Positions 54,550 through 63,967 of a stretch of DNA of 64,000 bases are shown one piece after another. A program made the translations under genes and the position numbers. Under the pieces are notes generated by a model. That model saw only the letters and a list, made by a program, of their open reading frames with translations. It did not search any database and was not told the origin of the DNA. Source of the DNA: Oceanospirillum sp964342385 (lineage in GTDB: Bacteria > Pseudomonadota > Gammaproteobacteria > Pseudomonadales > Halomonadaceae). Numbering within the stretch: position 1 is the stretch's first letter; each line of letters begins with the position of its first letter. Where the stretch lies: assembly GCA_964342385.1 (NCBI GenBank), contig CAYFGP010000003.1, forward strand, positions 82,924-146,923, in the 5' to 3' direction.

Positions 54550-55566
54550 ATGGCCGATACTTCTTTGCGTTACCTTATTCTGCTGGGGTTGTTGCCAAAA
54601 CAGCGTCCTGGTATTGGGACCTATGAAATTCAACAGCAACTAAAGAAAAAAGGTTATGAAGTAACTCAGCGTACTATTCAGAGGGATTTAGAAAAGCTGA
54701 GTACTGATTTCCCAATTAAGGCCGATCCTAAAGGGAATAAAAATCTATGGCGCTTTGCAGATAATGCGAAACCTGTAGTATTACCAAATATCGATTTACA
54801 AAGTGCGATTACTCTTAAGCTGGCTCAAGGTGAGTTGGGGAATGATATTCCGCACAGTGTGCACAGCTTCCTACAGCCTTATTTCCCATTAGCAGATAAG
54901 GTGCTAAAGCGTGATAAAGGTAAGGGCACTTGGGCAGACAAGGTTACTGTACTCTCCAGTGGATTCTCTTTACCTAAACCCGTTGCAAAACCTTCAATTG
55001 CAGAAGAGTTAACTCAGGCGGCAATGGATGAATTGCAGTGCGAGATTCGTTATCAATCAGATATGAATCAATCCAGCAAGAAGTTGCTAGTACATCCTTT
55101 GGGTATTGTTGTTAAAGAGCCAGTAACCTATTTGGTCGCTTTGGTTGACGGTCAGAGTGAAGTGAGCCAGTTGCCTATTCACCGTATTACCTCTGTCAAA
55201 GTTCAGGCTCGTGTTGTTGAAGAACCAGAAGGCTTTTCGCTACAGGCTTATGTTCAGCAAGGGCATTTTGGTGTCGTTGCGGATAAGGAAACAATCAGCC
55301 TGCATTTAAAAGCAAGTAGTACTATCAGTAAAATTTTACGTGATAGCCCGCTAAGTACAGATCAAGTGATCAGTGCTGATGATGACTATACCTGTGAAAT
55401 CCAGGCTACTGTAGATAACAGCGAAGAGCTGAAGCGCTGGTTAATCGGTTGGGGAGATGAGGTTGAGGTGCTGGCACCACAGTCTTTACGTCAGGCGATT
55501 ACTGAAACAACCCGTAATCTTATGGCTCGTTACCTGGCTGAAAGTGATCTGCCTGAATTGGCATAA
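54550..55566 (+). CDS. WYL-domain transcriptional regulator
   Basis: N-terminal winged helix (about residues 1-75) in which VTQRTIQRDLEKLSTDFPI is the recognition part; then a WYL domain (about 145-225, EIRYQSDMNQSSKKLLVHPLG) and a C-terminal WCX-like domain ending with KRWLIGWGDEVEVLAPQSLR. This layout is shared with BrxR/CapW-type regulators of phage defence and with DriD-type DNA-damage sensors that bind single-stranded DNA. It is divergent from recCBD, which makes a link to DNA-end processing plausible but unproven. AAGGACT precedes the ATG and a good terminator follows. Confidence 0.88.
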   Translation: MADTSLRYLILLGLLPKQRPGIGTYEIQQQLKKKGYEVTQRTIQRDLEKLSTDFPIKADPKGNKNLWRFADNAKPVVLPNIDLQSAITLKLAQGELGNDIPHSVHSFLQPYFPLADKVLKRDKGKGTWADKVTVLSSGFSLPKPVAKPSIAEELTQAAMDELQCEIRYQSDMNQSSKKLLVHPLGIVVKEPVTYLVALVDGQSEVSQLPIHRITSVKVQARVVEEPEGFSLQAYVQQGHFGVVADKETISLHLKASSTISKILRDSPLSTDQVISADDDYTCEIQATVDNSEELKRWLIGWGDEVEVLAPQSLRQAITETTRNLMARYLAESDLPELA

Positions 55567-55612
55567 TCGGCATAAATAGTAGTGAGTTGCTTAAAAGATT
55601 AAGCAAAATGAG

Positions 55613-55644
55613 CGGCCTTCTCTGTTTCAGGGAAGGCCGTTTTT
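55613..55644 (+). terminator. Intrinsic terminator of the WYL gene
   Basis: CGGCCTTC (55613-55620) pairs with GAAGGCCG (55632-55639), followed by TTTTT. Confidence 0.85.
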
Positions 55645-55711
55645 GTTAGTTAAAAACAATTCCGGCAGTGCTATTTGTTTTTCATTTTCTGTTCTTCAAG
55701 GTTGATGTGAG

Positions 55712-57595
55712 CTAAATACTAAAGCGAGCAATTAGGCCTTCCAGTTCCTGTGCTTTTTGATAAATTGCCTGAGTATGTTGACCAATCTCTTGGTTAGAGG
55801 CGTGGTTGTTATTGATCTCTCCGGCAATACCGTCCATATTTTGCGCCATCTGACCTGTGGTCAAAGCCACCTCCTGAATCGCCAGCTCGATGGTTTTTGT
55901 TTGCTCAGCTGCATCAGCCGTTTGTTGTTCTATATGACGAATCGCTTGTTCCGCCTGTTCCCCCAGTGCGCGGCCCTGTTCAACCTGAGCCTGGTTATCC
56001 GTCATAACTTTAATTACGGTCTTGGTGCCTTGCTGAATCAGATCAATCTTTTCCGTGATGCTCCCCGTCGCTTGTACTGTTTGCTCCGCCAGAGCACGTA
56101 CTTCATCGGCCACCACTGCAAAACCACGACCCGCTTCGCCGGCACGGGCTGCCTCAATCGCTGCATTTAGAGCCAATAGATTGGTTTGTTCTGCGACACC
56201 TTCGATCAATTCGATCACACTATCGATCTCGCCAGAAGCCCGCCCAAGTTGTTCAACAGATTGGCTGGAGCTGGCAACGGCTTGTGCCACATTTTTCAGA
56301 GACTCCAGAGCTTGTGATATTACCATCGCACCCTGTTTGGCAGTTTGGGATGCTGTATCTGTGGCTGAACTCACTTGTTGGGTGCTTTGGGCGACCTGTT
56401 CTGCGGTAACACTGATCTGCTCGGTTGCGGTAACCATGGAGCTGCTTTGATCACTGATGCGTTCACTGCTGAACTGAATATTCTGCTGAGCCTGGCCCAT
56501 CTGGTTCGACATGGTTTTCAGATTAGCGACACTCTCCTGAATATGTTGTATCAGTTGTTTGATATTGTCCGCCATATGATTAGTGGCTTGTGCCAGTTGA
56601 TAAAATTCATCTTGGCTATTGCCGTTAAGAGGTAGGCGCTGGCTGAGATTACCCTGAGCGATCTGGTTCAGCACGGCAAGAGTCTGTTTCATATTGCGGG
56701 CAATAGAGATTGATACCGAGGCGACAATAGCACTGGCTATCACTGCTAATAGGATACTACCCATCGTAATGGCTTGTTTGGCACTGCCTTGCGCTTGTGC
56801 CACATAGGCCTTTGCCTGTTGGGCCAGTTGTAGATTGAGTATTTCATTGGCGTGCTCAATCAGTTGAGCCAGTTGCTCCCGGTGCTGATTAAGTGCCTGA
56901 TTGACTCCGGCTTGTTCAAGTTTCAGATTGAGCACGATCTGCAGACTTTGCTCGTATCGGGCCAGATCATCGCTAAAGAAATCCTCAAAGCTCAGCTCTC
57001 GCATCCGCTCTCTGAGTTGTATCAGCAAGCTGAGTAACTTGTCCTGATGAGTTTGGTCTGGATAGATTAGAAACTCTTTTTCAGCAGTTTGAATCTCTTT
57101 AAAGCGACTGGCAAAACCATTCATAATCGCCAGCTTTTCCGTTAAATGAGCTGCACTGGCATTTAGCTGTTGCAGAGCACCACTACGATCTGAGCCTATA
57201 GCTGTAGCAAGCTCCAGTGCTTTAGCCAGCAGCTCCAGGTAAGCGGGTAGGGGTTGCTGAATCTGCTGTAGGAGTTGTTTGGCTTGAGCATTATCCTGTT
57301 GGGAGAGTACCTCAGCTAGGGTCACCTGCTGTTGGTTTTTCAAATTTTCTAATGCTGCTTTTGCCTGCTGCTGGCTTTCGCTGGAAGCTTGTTCACGCAA
57401 TTTTTCTAGACTCAGTAGCTTGATATGGAGTTGGTTGACGCTATTAGCGGCATCATTGATAGAGCTCTGCTGATGGGAGGCCAAGCTCAGATTATGGAGT
57501 TGGTTGATACTATATAGCCCCATAAGGCTAAAACCGATAATGCATACCAGCACTATCATGATCAGCTTGTGCTTGAGGGAGAAATGGAAGGTCAT
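55712..57595 (-). CDS. Methyl-accepting chemotaxis protein
   Basis: Transmembrane chemoreceptor. Membrane segments at about residues 9-27 and 275-297 enclose a helical periplasmic sensor region (about 28-274, with coiled-coil character like a four-helix bundle and no PAS or Cache sign). A HAMP domain follows (about 298-350), then the signalling bundle with the conserved hairpin GVAEQTNLLALNAAIEAARA and GRGFAVVADEVRALAEQT near 470-505. Length 627 aa. The chain ends ARFSI with no CheR/CheB docking pentapeptide. GGAG precedes the ATG. The ligand is unknown. Confidence 0.94.
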   Translation of the reverse strand: MTFHFSLKHKLIMIVLVCIIGFSLMGLYSINQLHNLSLASHQQSSINDAANSVNQLHIKLLSLEKLREQASSESQQQAKAALENLKNQQQVTLAEVLSQQDNAQAKQLLQQIQQPLPAYLELLAKALELATAIGSDRSGALQQLNASAAHLTEKLAIMNGFASRFKEIQTAEKEFLIYPDQTHQDKLLSLLIQLRERMRELSFEDFFSDDLARYEQSLQIVLNLKLEQAGVNQALNQHREQLAQLIEHANEILNLQLAQQAKAYVAQAQGSAKQAITMGSILLAVIASAIVASVSISIARNMKQTLAVLNQIAQGNLSQRLPLNGNSQDEFYQLAQATNHMADNIKQLIQHIQESVANLKTMSNQMGQAQQNIQFSSERISDQSSSMVTATEQISVTAEQVAQSTQQVSSATDTASQTAKQGAMVISQALESLKNVAQAVASSSQSVEQLGRASGEIDSVIELIEGVAEQTNLLALNAAIEAARAGEAGRGFAVVADEVRALAEQTVQATGSITEKIDLIQQGTKTVIKVMTDNQAQVEQGRALGEQAEQAIRHIEQQTADAAEQTKTIELAIQEVALTTGQMAQNMDGIAGEINNNHASNQEIGQHTQAIYQKAQELEGLIARFSI

Positions 57596-58041
57596 GTTTG
57601 GCTCCGGTTTTTTTAATTATGTTTTGCCTGCAGTGACCCGAAGCCACTTGAAAATGGCTGACTGCTGATAAGCGCTGTTAATTTGGGATGACTGAAAAAC
57701 AGTGGTATCAGCGTCTGGTATTTATCCTGAGTCTGTTTGTAACGACTGGACAAATATTTTGGGGTTGCAAGAGGGCTAACTGTAAGACCTTTGTCTGAAG
57801 GGAAAATCTGTTTCTACCAATGTTTACTTGGACGAAAGCAGAACTTTATTCTCTGATTGCATGCAAAATGCCGACTTGAGGGAGTATCTGCGGGATTAGC
57901 GAGAATAATAATTGGCTGAGAAGATCGTTGCATAAATTATCATAGGGTTAAATTATCAAGCAGCCGAGTCTCTGGCTATATCCCTATAGAGGTATACACT
58001 GGAGGCAATCCATCAGCCTGTAGCATGAATAGGGAGTCATT
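57596..58041. other. Intergenic region between the chemoreceptor and glutathione peroxidase genes
   Basis: No gene, strong hairpin or repeat is seen in this 446-bp divergent region; it presumably holds the two promoters. GGGAG precedes the ATG at 58042. Confidence 0.5.
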
Positions 58042-58530
58042 ATGGCGCAGTCGGTATATGAATTTTCAGTGAAGGATATTAGTGGGGAAGAGTTAGCGTT
58101 GCAGACATTTGCAGGGCAGGTGTTGTTAATTGTTAATACCGCGAGTGAATGTGGTTTTACCAAACAGTACTCGGAGCTTGAGTCACTGTATAAACAGTAT
58201 AAGGATCAAGGGCTGGTAGTCTTGGGTTGTCCCTGTAACCAGTTTGGCGGTCAAGAACCGGGCAGCGATGCGGATATTGTTGAGTTTTGCCAATTGAATT
58301 TTGGTGTGACTTTTCCTCTGTCGCAAAAGTTAGAGGTGAATGGTGCTCAAGCTCATCCTCTATTCCAATATTTAAAACATCAGGCTCCAGGATTGCTGGG
58401 CTCGGAAAAAATTAAGTGGAATTTCACTAAGTTTCTGGTGAATCGTCAGGGACAGGTGGTTGAGCGTTATGCAACAGTGACTAAACCTGAAAAACTTTCC
58501 CGGCAGATTGAGACTCTATTGGCTCAATAA
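58042..58530 (+). CDS. Glutathione peroxidase family protein
   Basis: Thiol peroxidase reducing hydroperoxides with thioredoxin or glutathione. The peroxidatic residue is C37 in NTASECGFTKQY (Cys, not selenocysteine). Other family marks are LGCPCNQFGGQEPG near residue 75 (supplying the catalytic Gln) and the tryptophan in KWNFTKFLV near 135. The cysteines in GCPC may act as resolving residues, as in thioredoxin-dependent members. Length 162 aa is normal. Single gene. Confidence 0.93.
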   Translation: MAQSVYEFSVKDISGEELALQTFAGQVLLIVNTASECGFTKQYSELESLYKQYKDQGLVVLGCPCNQFGGQEPGSDADIVEFCQLNFGVTFPLSQKLEVNGAQAHPLFQYLKHQAPGLLGSEKIKWNFTKFLVNRQGQVVERYATVTKPEKLSRQIETLLAQ

Positions 58531-58602
58531 TTCTCAAATATAGAGATACTACAGGTGTATAAATACTAGGGATGTAAAAGGGAGTAACTCTAAGTGCTAG
58601 CT

Positions 58603-59049
58603 TTACTCCTCTAGTGGTGAGATAGGTCTCATCTTGATGGGATGGGACATCACTATTGAGGTGCGGGTTTCACCATAGTGATTTATAGCGCCGACAAAGC
58701 TTTCCAGATGTTGAATATCCCGGGTGAGTACTCGAATCAGATAGGAGTCTTGCCCGGTAACATGTAGGCACTCCAATACTTCTGGCATCTTCTCTAGATC
58801 TTCAATCAGATGCTTTTTATCGGGTTTTAATGTGGTCATACCAATAATAGCCATAATACCGTAGCTCAATGCATCCGCTTCAACAATCGCCCTATAACCG
58901 GAGATAATCCCCGCCTCTTCCAGTCGTTTCAGGCGCTCAGAAACCGCTGGCAGTGATAAGCCAACTTCTGCAGCGAGAGATTTTAACGACATACGTCCAT
59001 CTTGTTGAACAGCAGTCAGAATTTTCCAGGAAAGATGATCAACTTTCAT
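58603..59049 (-). CDS. Lrp/AsnC-family regulator
   Basis: N-terminal helix-turn-helix (WKILTAVQQDGRMSLKSLAAEVGLSLPAVSERLKRLEEAG) and C-terminal RAM ligand domain (MAIIGMTTLKPDKKHLIEDL). ATG at 59049 gives the usual MKVDHLSW start and is preferred over an in-frame TTG at 59061. It is divergent from the LysE-type exporter, a classic pairing in which the Lrp protein senses an amino acid and switches on its export. The effector is not known. Confidence 0.93.
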   Translation of the reverse strand: MKVDHLSWKILTAVQQDGRMSLKSLAAEVGLSLPAVSERLKRLEEAGIISGYRAIVEADALSYGIMAIIGMTTLKPDKKHLIEDLEKMPEVLECLHVTGQDSYLIRVLTRDIQHLESFVGAINHYGETRTSIVMSHPIKMRPISPLEE

Positions 59050-59349
59050 AAAATAAACCAAAATTCGAAATAGCTTAAAAGATAAAGGTATCTTAGGTTT
59101 TATTCCGTAACTTATCCATTCAGTCTTTCACGTCTATTTGTCACACTATTTGCCATATTTGGCAGCAAAGTAAAAGCATCCAGAGAGAGGCTATCTTATC
59201 TGGTATTTCAATTCGCAGAATATCCACATGTTTTTGTGGTGCCTATTTGCTTATGCATTGCATTCAATCAGCCCTGCTCGGTGTGACGTTAAAGGTCCGC
59301 AGCAGACACTGGAAATGACAGATCAACGTTAAATAAAGGTAAGTGGATC

Positions 59350-60087
59350 ATGTTCAGTATAGAGCTTTTTCTTTTTTTTAAAGCGGCCTTGGTTGGCTTA
59401 TCAATCGCGGCTCCTGTGGGGCCAATAGGTTTACTGTGTATTCAGCGCACCCTGGTTTCAGGTCCTGGTGTAGGTTTTATCAGCGGATTAGGGGCGGCGA
59501 GTGCCGATGCGATATACGGTGCAATCGGTGCGTTTGGTTTAACTGCAGTGACGCAGTTGTTTATCGAAGCGACAACACCGCTAACTCTATTTGGTGCAGC
59601 TTTTCTGGCCTGGTTAGGTATCAAAATGATCTCCAGCCAGCCGATTACCAGTATGGAAGATAGGGTAAGCGATTGTTCTGATAAAAGTAGTGAGAATGGC
59701 GATGATAGTTCGAGTGCAGGTGATAGTGGAGTATCGATAGGGAGTTCAGCACAGGTAAAAATTTTAGTTTCAGGTGTTAAGGCTTTTGCTTCTATGTTTG
59801 CTCTTACTTTATCTAGCCCTGTCACTATCTTGTCGTTTGTTGCGGTATTTGCAGCCATTAGTGGTTCAGCAGAGCTGACAGGGCAAAGCCATAGCACTGC
59901 AGTTGTCATGGTGCTGGGTGTTTTTATCGGCTCGGCCTGTTGGTGGTTGATGCTGGCGGCAGGAGTTTCTCGCATCCGCCATAAGTTAGATGGTCAAAAG
60001 CTACTCTGGATCAGCCGAGTGGCGGGAGGGGTTTTACTTAGTGTCGCGGTCTATCAGTTAAGCTCTCTGGTCCATCACTTGTTTTGA
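59350..60087 (+). CDS. LysE-family amino acid exporter
   Basis: Inner-membrane exporter of about six segments. The N-terminal motif AAPVGPIGLLCIQRTL near residue 20 is the family hallmark, and LGIKMISSQPI near 88 closes the third segment. Between segments there is a hydrophilic Ser/Asp/Gly-rich loop of about 35 residues (near 96-130), longer than usual. Divergent from the Lrp regulator. AAGGTAAGTGG precedes the ATG. Substrate unknown, probably an amino acid. Confidence 0.9.
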   Translation: MFSIELFLFFKAALVGLSIAAPVGPIGLLCIQRTLVSGPGVGFISGLGAASADAIYGAIGAFGLTAVTQLFIEATTPLTLFGAAFLAWLGIKMISSQPITSMEDRVSDCSDKSSENGDDSSSAGDSGVSIGSSAQVKILVSGVKAFASMFALTLSSPVTILSFVAVFAAISGSAELTGQSHSTAVVMVLGVFIGSACWWLMLAAGVSRIRHKLDGQKLLWISRVAGGVLLSVAVYQLSSLVHHLF

Positions 60088-60189
60088 TCTATTTGCGGCT
60101 TAACCCGATCAGATCACACTTAACCTGAGCAGTCCGCACTGCACCTGATTAAGGCAATACCTAATATGGATTTTATTTCTGGAATCAGC

Positions 60190-61278
60190 TTAGTAGGCTG
60201 TAGATTGTTTCGATACACGATAGCTTTTCATGACATCGCTATTAGGCTGATAGGCTTGTCGTAACGCTTGTAAACGACCCGCTTGGTTCAGGGTGTTATA
60301 GGCTGTTTGCAACGCGGTGACAACTTCCAGGTCTGTGTTTTTACCGGTCACCAACCAAAGCTGCTTGGATAATTCATCCACTCTGATCACAGGGATGTAA
60401 TCCTCAGGGTTTTCGCCCATCTCTTCCAGTCGATAGAAAAAACTGTTTGAGACTTGAGGGGCCAGATCGATACGTCCCATTTTGAGCATCTTGATGGTTT
60501 GACGGTTGTAGGAAACCGTATCGGGTTGAAAACCTTTCTGAGAAAAGAAATATTCGAAGTTACTGCCAGATTGGCAGCCCAAGCGGTATTGGTTTAACTC
60601 TTCCAAAGAAGAGGCGGTAATATCAGGGCCTGATTTGTGTCGATAAAGAATAACCTCATAAGGCGATACTTGACCAAGCCAGTGAAACTTCTCCTCACGG
60701 GTTGGGATTCTGGCGATAGAAAATAATAGTATATTTGCTTCTTTTTCTGTTTTAGCTAAGGCCCGTTTCCAAGGGGTAAAGTGAATATCGTCAACCGCTA
60801 TAGGATGATATTTATTGGCCTCTTGGATGATCTCTTGCACAAACTCAACCACGTAGCCCTTTGCTTGATTGTTCATCTGAATCTGCAGTGGAGGTACTTC
60901 TTCTGTAACCAAAAGTAGGCGTGTTGGTTGCGTGACTGGATCATCTTGACTGGCTAATTGAGGGTGGCCGGCTTTTTTCGGTTGCTGGATTGTGATGAGC
61001 TGTGACTGGGAGGTATTGTCAGCGTAGCTTATGGATGCGATTAATCCTAAGAGCATCATGCCGATTACCCAGAGCACAATCAGACTTTTTTGCTTAATCT
61101 GACAAGGCCAGGCCTTGAAGGATTTAGCTATTATCAAAGCTGCTTTTAAAGATACAGAAGTGGATGATTCAGTATGTGGAAGTCTATAAGAAAGAAAATG
61201 ACGGATCATCCTTGATATCTCTCGGTTACTCAGGGGATAGGTCAAACAAGGCTCCAGAGTGTAACAGGAATATGACAT
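60190..61278 (-). CDS. Periplasmic solute-binding protein, family 3 type
   Basis: The mature part (about residues 110-350) matches SBP_bac_3/transporter substrate-binding domains: LLVTEEVPPLQI, GYVVEFVQEI, FTPWKRAL, and GRIDLAPQVSNSFFY. The hydrophobic signal, SLIVLWVIGMMLLGLIASISYA, lies at about residues 64-85, so the first 60 residues are unlikely to be part of the signal; the true start may be a later codon, and no ribosome binding site supports the ATG at 61278. No permease or ATPase gene adjoins, so it could serve as a sensor or an orphan binding protein. Confidence 0.8.
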   Translation of the reverse strand: MSYSCYTLEPCLTYPLSNREISRMIRHFLSYRLPHTESSTSVSLKAALIIAKSFKAWPCQIKQKSLIVLWVIGMMLLGLIASISYADNTSQSQLITIQQPKKAGHPQLASQDDPVTQPTRLLLVTEEVPPLQIQMNNQAKGYVVEFVQEIIQEANKYHPIAVDDIHFTPWKRALAKTEKEANILLFSIARIPTREEKFHWLGQVSPYEVILYRHKSGPDITASSLEELNQYRLGCQSGSNFEYFFSQKGFQPDTVSYNRQTIKMLKMGRIDLAPQVSNSFFYRLEEMGENPEDYIPVIRVDELSKQLWLVTGKNTDLEVVTALQTAYNTLNQAGRLQALRQAYQPNSDVMKSYRVSKQSTAY

Positions 61279-61426
61279 TTGTGCGGTGTTGCTATTAAAA
61301 AGTACAGCTATAACACCTTGTTTTATGTGTTTATTTACTGGTTAAAAGGCATCACGTAATCAATGACCTTAGAGAGTGATTGAGATAAAGTTAATACTCT
61401 AAATCATTTCAAGGAATGAAAAAACG

Positions 61427-62320
61427 ATGCAAAAAATAGATCTTCAATTGATTGCTGCAGAGATTAAATCGGCACAGGATGAGGGTATTCAGCTTGAGCC
61501 TATTACTGCACGCTATCCCGACTTTGATATTGCCGACGCCTACCAGGTGGCAAATCTGATCCATCAACAGCGCCTTGAACAGGGTTGGAAGCCCGTTGGT
61601 CGAAAAATTGGCTTTACCAATGCCAATATGTGGTCTGTATATGGTGTACGTGAACCTGTCTGGGCTTACATGTATGAGCATACGGTGAGCTGGTTGGACG
61701 AGCCATCAGAGCAAAAAGTACAAGCTTCGGCAAAAGAGGTACAAGCCTCAGTGCCGGAGGGACAAAGAGCAGAACAAGAACAGGCAGAATGCTCTCTGGG
61801 GACCCTCTGCGAACCAAAAATTGAGCCGGAAATTGTGATCCGCTTTGCTTCTGCGCCACCACTTGATGCAGACCCAACACAGTTACTCGCCTGTATTGAT
61901 TGGATAGCGTTTGGCTTTGAGATGGTGCAGTCCCATTTCCCAGGTTGGAAATTTCAGGCTGCAGATACCATTACTGATCGAGCCCTGCATGCATCTCTGT
62001 TTATTGGCCGGCCGAGTACAGTCAGCCAGCTTGGTGAAAGTGCTATCAAAGATCTTGAACAGTTTGAAATTGCCTTATCTTGTGGCACTGAATTACGTGA
62101 GACAGGCTCCGGTCAGAATGTTTTAGGTAATCCCCTACAGGCAATATTGCATCTGATATCGGTTGTTCATAACCAAAGTGATGCAGCGCCGATTCAGGCC
62201 GGAGAAATCATTACGACAGGTACGTTGACGGCCGCTTTCGATGTCGAAGCCGGTCAAATATGGAACGCCAGATTGAAGGGAATTGCATTGCAGGATATGG
62301 ATATTCTGTTTAAGGCCTAG
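61427..62320 (+). CDS. 2-oxopent-4-enoate hydratase / FAH-superfamily enzyme
   Basis: Related to MhpD and 4-oxalocrotonate decarboxylases, which act on aromatic meta-cleavage products. Visible wording: ITARYPDFDIADAYQVANLI near residue 26, GRKIGFTNANMW near 54, EPKIEPEIVIRFA near 127 (metal-binding glutamates) and GFEMVQSHFPGWKFQAAD near 163. A Gln/Ala/Glu-rich insertion (about residues 92-122, with VQAS twice) sits just before the metal site and is absent from typical members. Length 297 aa against about 260. AAGGAATG precedes the ATG. No other meta-cleavage genes are adjacent, so the pathway is uncertain. Confidence 0.85.
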   Translation: MQKIDLQLIAAEIKSAQDEGIQLEPITARYPDFDIADAYQVANLIHQQRLEQGWKPVGRKIGFTNANMWSVYGVREPVWAYMYEHTVSWLDEPSEQKVQASAKEVQASVPEGQRAEQEQAECSLGTLCEPKIEPEIVIRFASAPPLDADPTQLLACIDWIAFGFEMVQSHFPGWKFQAADTITDRALHASLFIGRPSTVSQLGESAIKDLEQFEIALSCGTELRETGSGQNVLGNPLQAILHLISVVHNQSDAAPIQAGEIITTGTLTAAFDVEAGQIWNARLKGIALQDMDILFKA

Positions 62321-62417
62321 ATAGATCCAGTATGTAAAGCTGATATGTGAGGGGGAAAGGGGCAAGAGCGCTGATATTGGAATAGCTGATATTGGAATAA
62401 TAGCAGCGCTCTGACGA

Positions 62418-62954
62418 TTAGCCTGTATAAGCACCACTGGAATAATGTAGCTCATAGCTATGGCTATAAATTTCCAGAATATTACCAAACGGATCTTCCA
62501 TATAGATCATGCGGTAAGGCTTTTCACCTGGATAGTAGTAGCGCGGTTTTGGCATACGCTTTTTACCGCCCGCTGCGACAATCTTCTCTGCCAATTCTTC
62601 TACATTAGGATCTTGCACACAGAAGTGGAAGATACCTGTTTTCCAATATTCGAAGTTATCTTCCGGGTTTTCCTGATTTTTAAACTCAAACAGCTCAACA
62701 CCGATACGATCACCGGTAGATAGATGGGCTATGCGGAAGCGCTCCCAACCGGCACCAAACACATCGGTACACATCTCACCGATCGCTGAATGATCTTCAA
62801 CCACCTCTGTTGGCGGCATAATCAGATACCAACCTAAAACTTCGGTATAGAACTTAACCGCGGCTTCCAGATCGGGTACCGAAATTCCAATATGGGAAAA
62901 GGTTCTTGGGTAGGGTGCTGGTTTTGATGCTAGTGCTGGAATAGATGTCGACAT
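62418..62954 (-). CDS. VOC-family protein (glyoxalase/dioxygenase fold)
   Basis: Metal-dependent vicinal oxygen chelate fold. HIGISVPDLEAAVKFYTEVLGW near residue 22 starts the first repeat; GIFHFCVQDPNVEELAEKIV near 110 starts the second, and YMEDPFGNILEIYSHSYE near 150 carries the metal-binding glutamate. Length 178 aa. AGGAG precedes the ATG. It is divergent from a LysR regulator, which probably controls it. Exact reaction not predictable. Confidence 0.9.
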   Translation of the reverse strand: MSTSIPALASKPAPYPRTFSHIGISVPDLEAAVKFYTEVLGWYLIMPPTEVVEDHSAIGEMCTDVFGAGWERFRIAHLSTGDRIGVELFEFKNQENPEDNFEYWKTGIFHFCVQDPNVEELAEKIVAAGGKKRMPKPRYYYPGEKPYRMIYMEDPFGNILEIYSHSYELHYSSGAYTG

Positions 62955-63100
62955 ATTGATCTCCTGAAAGACTTATTGGCTGCCTGCAAGAGTAGAGATC
63001 TCTATTTGTGTTTAAAAATTATCATTTGAAATCAATTTAATAATTTTTTGTTATGATTATCTTAAGGTTTAAGCTCTGGCAAATAATAGAAGGTTTTAAA

Positions 63101-63967
63101 ATGCTCAATCCCGCGTGGTTAAACACATTCAAAACCCTGGTGGATACTGGACACTTTACCAAGACAGCAGAGCGACTGTTTATGACTCAACCCGGTGTCA
63201 GTCAGCATATTAAAAAGCTGGAGCAGGCTTGTGGTCATGCGTTATTGCAGCGGGAGAAAAAGAGCTTTGAGCTGACCGAACAGGGGCGGCAGGTCTATCA
63301 ATATGCTGTTCAGTTAGTGCAAAACGAAGCGATGTTATTGCAGCAATTAGCGTTTGATCATCCTTTTGAGGGCCACTGCCGATTATCCTGTTCCGGCTCT
63401 TTGGCACTGCTGTTATATCCCAAGCTACTGGATTTACAGCAGCAACATCCTAAATTGATTATTGAGCTGGAAGCCGCACCTAATCAAAAGATCTTGGCTG
63501 ATGTGCAATCGGGTGAGGTGGATCTGGGCATCGTGACTCAATTGCCTAATTCCGGCTTGTTGAGTGTCGAAGAGCTTGGATTTGAATCATTAAGTCTGGT
63601 TCTGCCGAAATCATTTGTTAATAGGGACAAGACTTTGCCTGCTGAATCCTCCGCAGACATAACGCTCTCCAAGCTTAAAAAGCTAGGGCTTATTTCTCAT
63701 CCCGATGCCAAGCATTATCTGGCGCTTTATATGGCTCAAAGTGGTGAACCCATGTTTGATAACCTATCTGTCGATGAATTTCCAATCTCAGGATACGTTA
63801 ATCAGCTGAGCCAAATTCTACTTCCGGTATCTAAAGGGCTAGGTTTTACAGTTCTGCCACAAAGTGCTGTAGCAAGCTTTGCTTTTAAGGATCAATTAGA
63901 GAGCTTTCAAGCGCAAAAAATGGTGCAGGAAACTCTGTATTTAGTGACTAACCCGGATATTTCATAA
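63101..63967 (+). CDS. LysR-family transcriptional regulator
   Basis: N-terminal helix-turn-helix (WLNTFKTLVDTGHFTKTAERLFMTQPGVSQHIKKLEQ) and a C-terminal effector domain (from about residue 85). The ATG at 63101 gives the usual LysR start and is preferred over an in-frame ATG at 63053 that would add 16 atypical residues; AGAAGG stands before it. Length 288 aa is typical. Divergent from the VOC gene with a 146-bp shared region. The chain ends inside the window. Confidence 0.93.
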   Translation: MLNPAWLNTFKTLVDTGHFTKTAERLFMTQPGVSQHIKKLEQACGHALLQREKKSFELTEQGRQVYQYAVQLVQNEAMLLQQLAFDHPFEGHCRLSCSGSLALLLYPKLLDLQQQHPKLIIELEAAPNQKILADVQSGEVDLGIVTQLPNSGLLSVEELGFESLSLVLPKSFVNRDKTLPAESSADITLSKLKKLGLISHPDAKHYLALYMAQSGEPMFDNLSVDEFPISGYVNQLSQILLPVSKGLGFTVLPQSAVASFAFKDQLESFQAQKMVQETLYLVTNPDIS

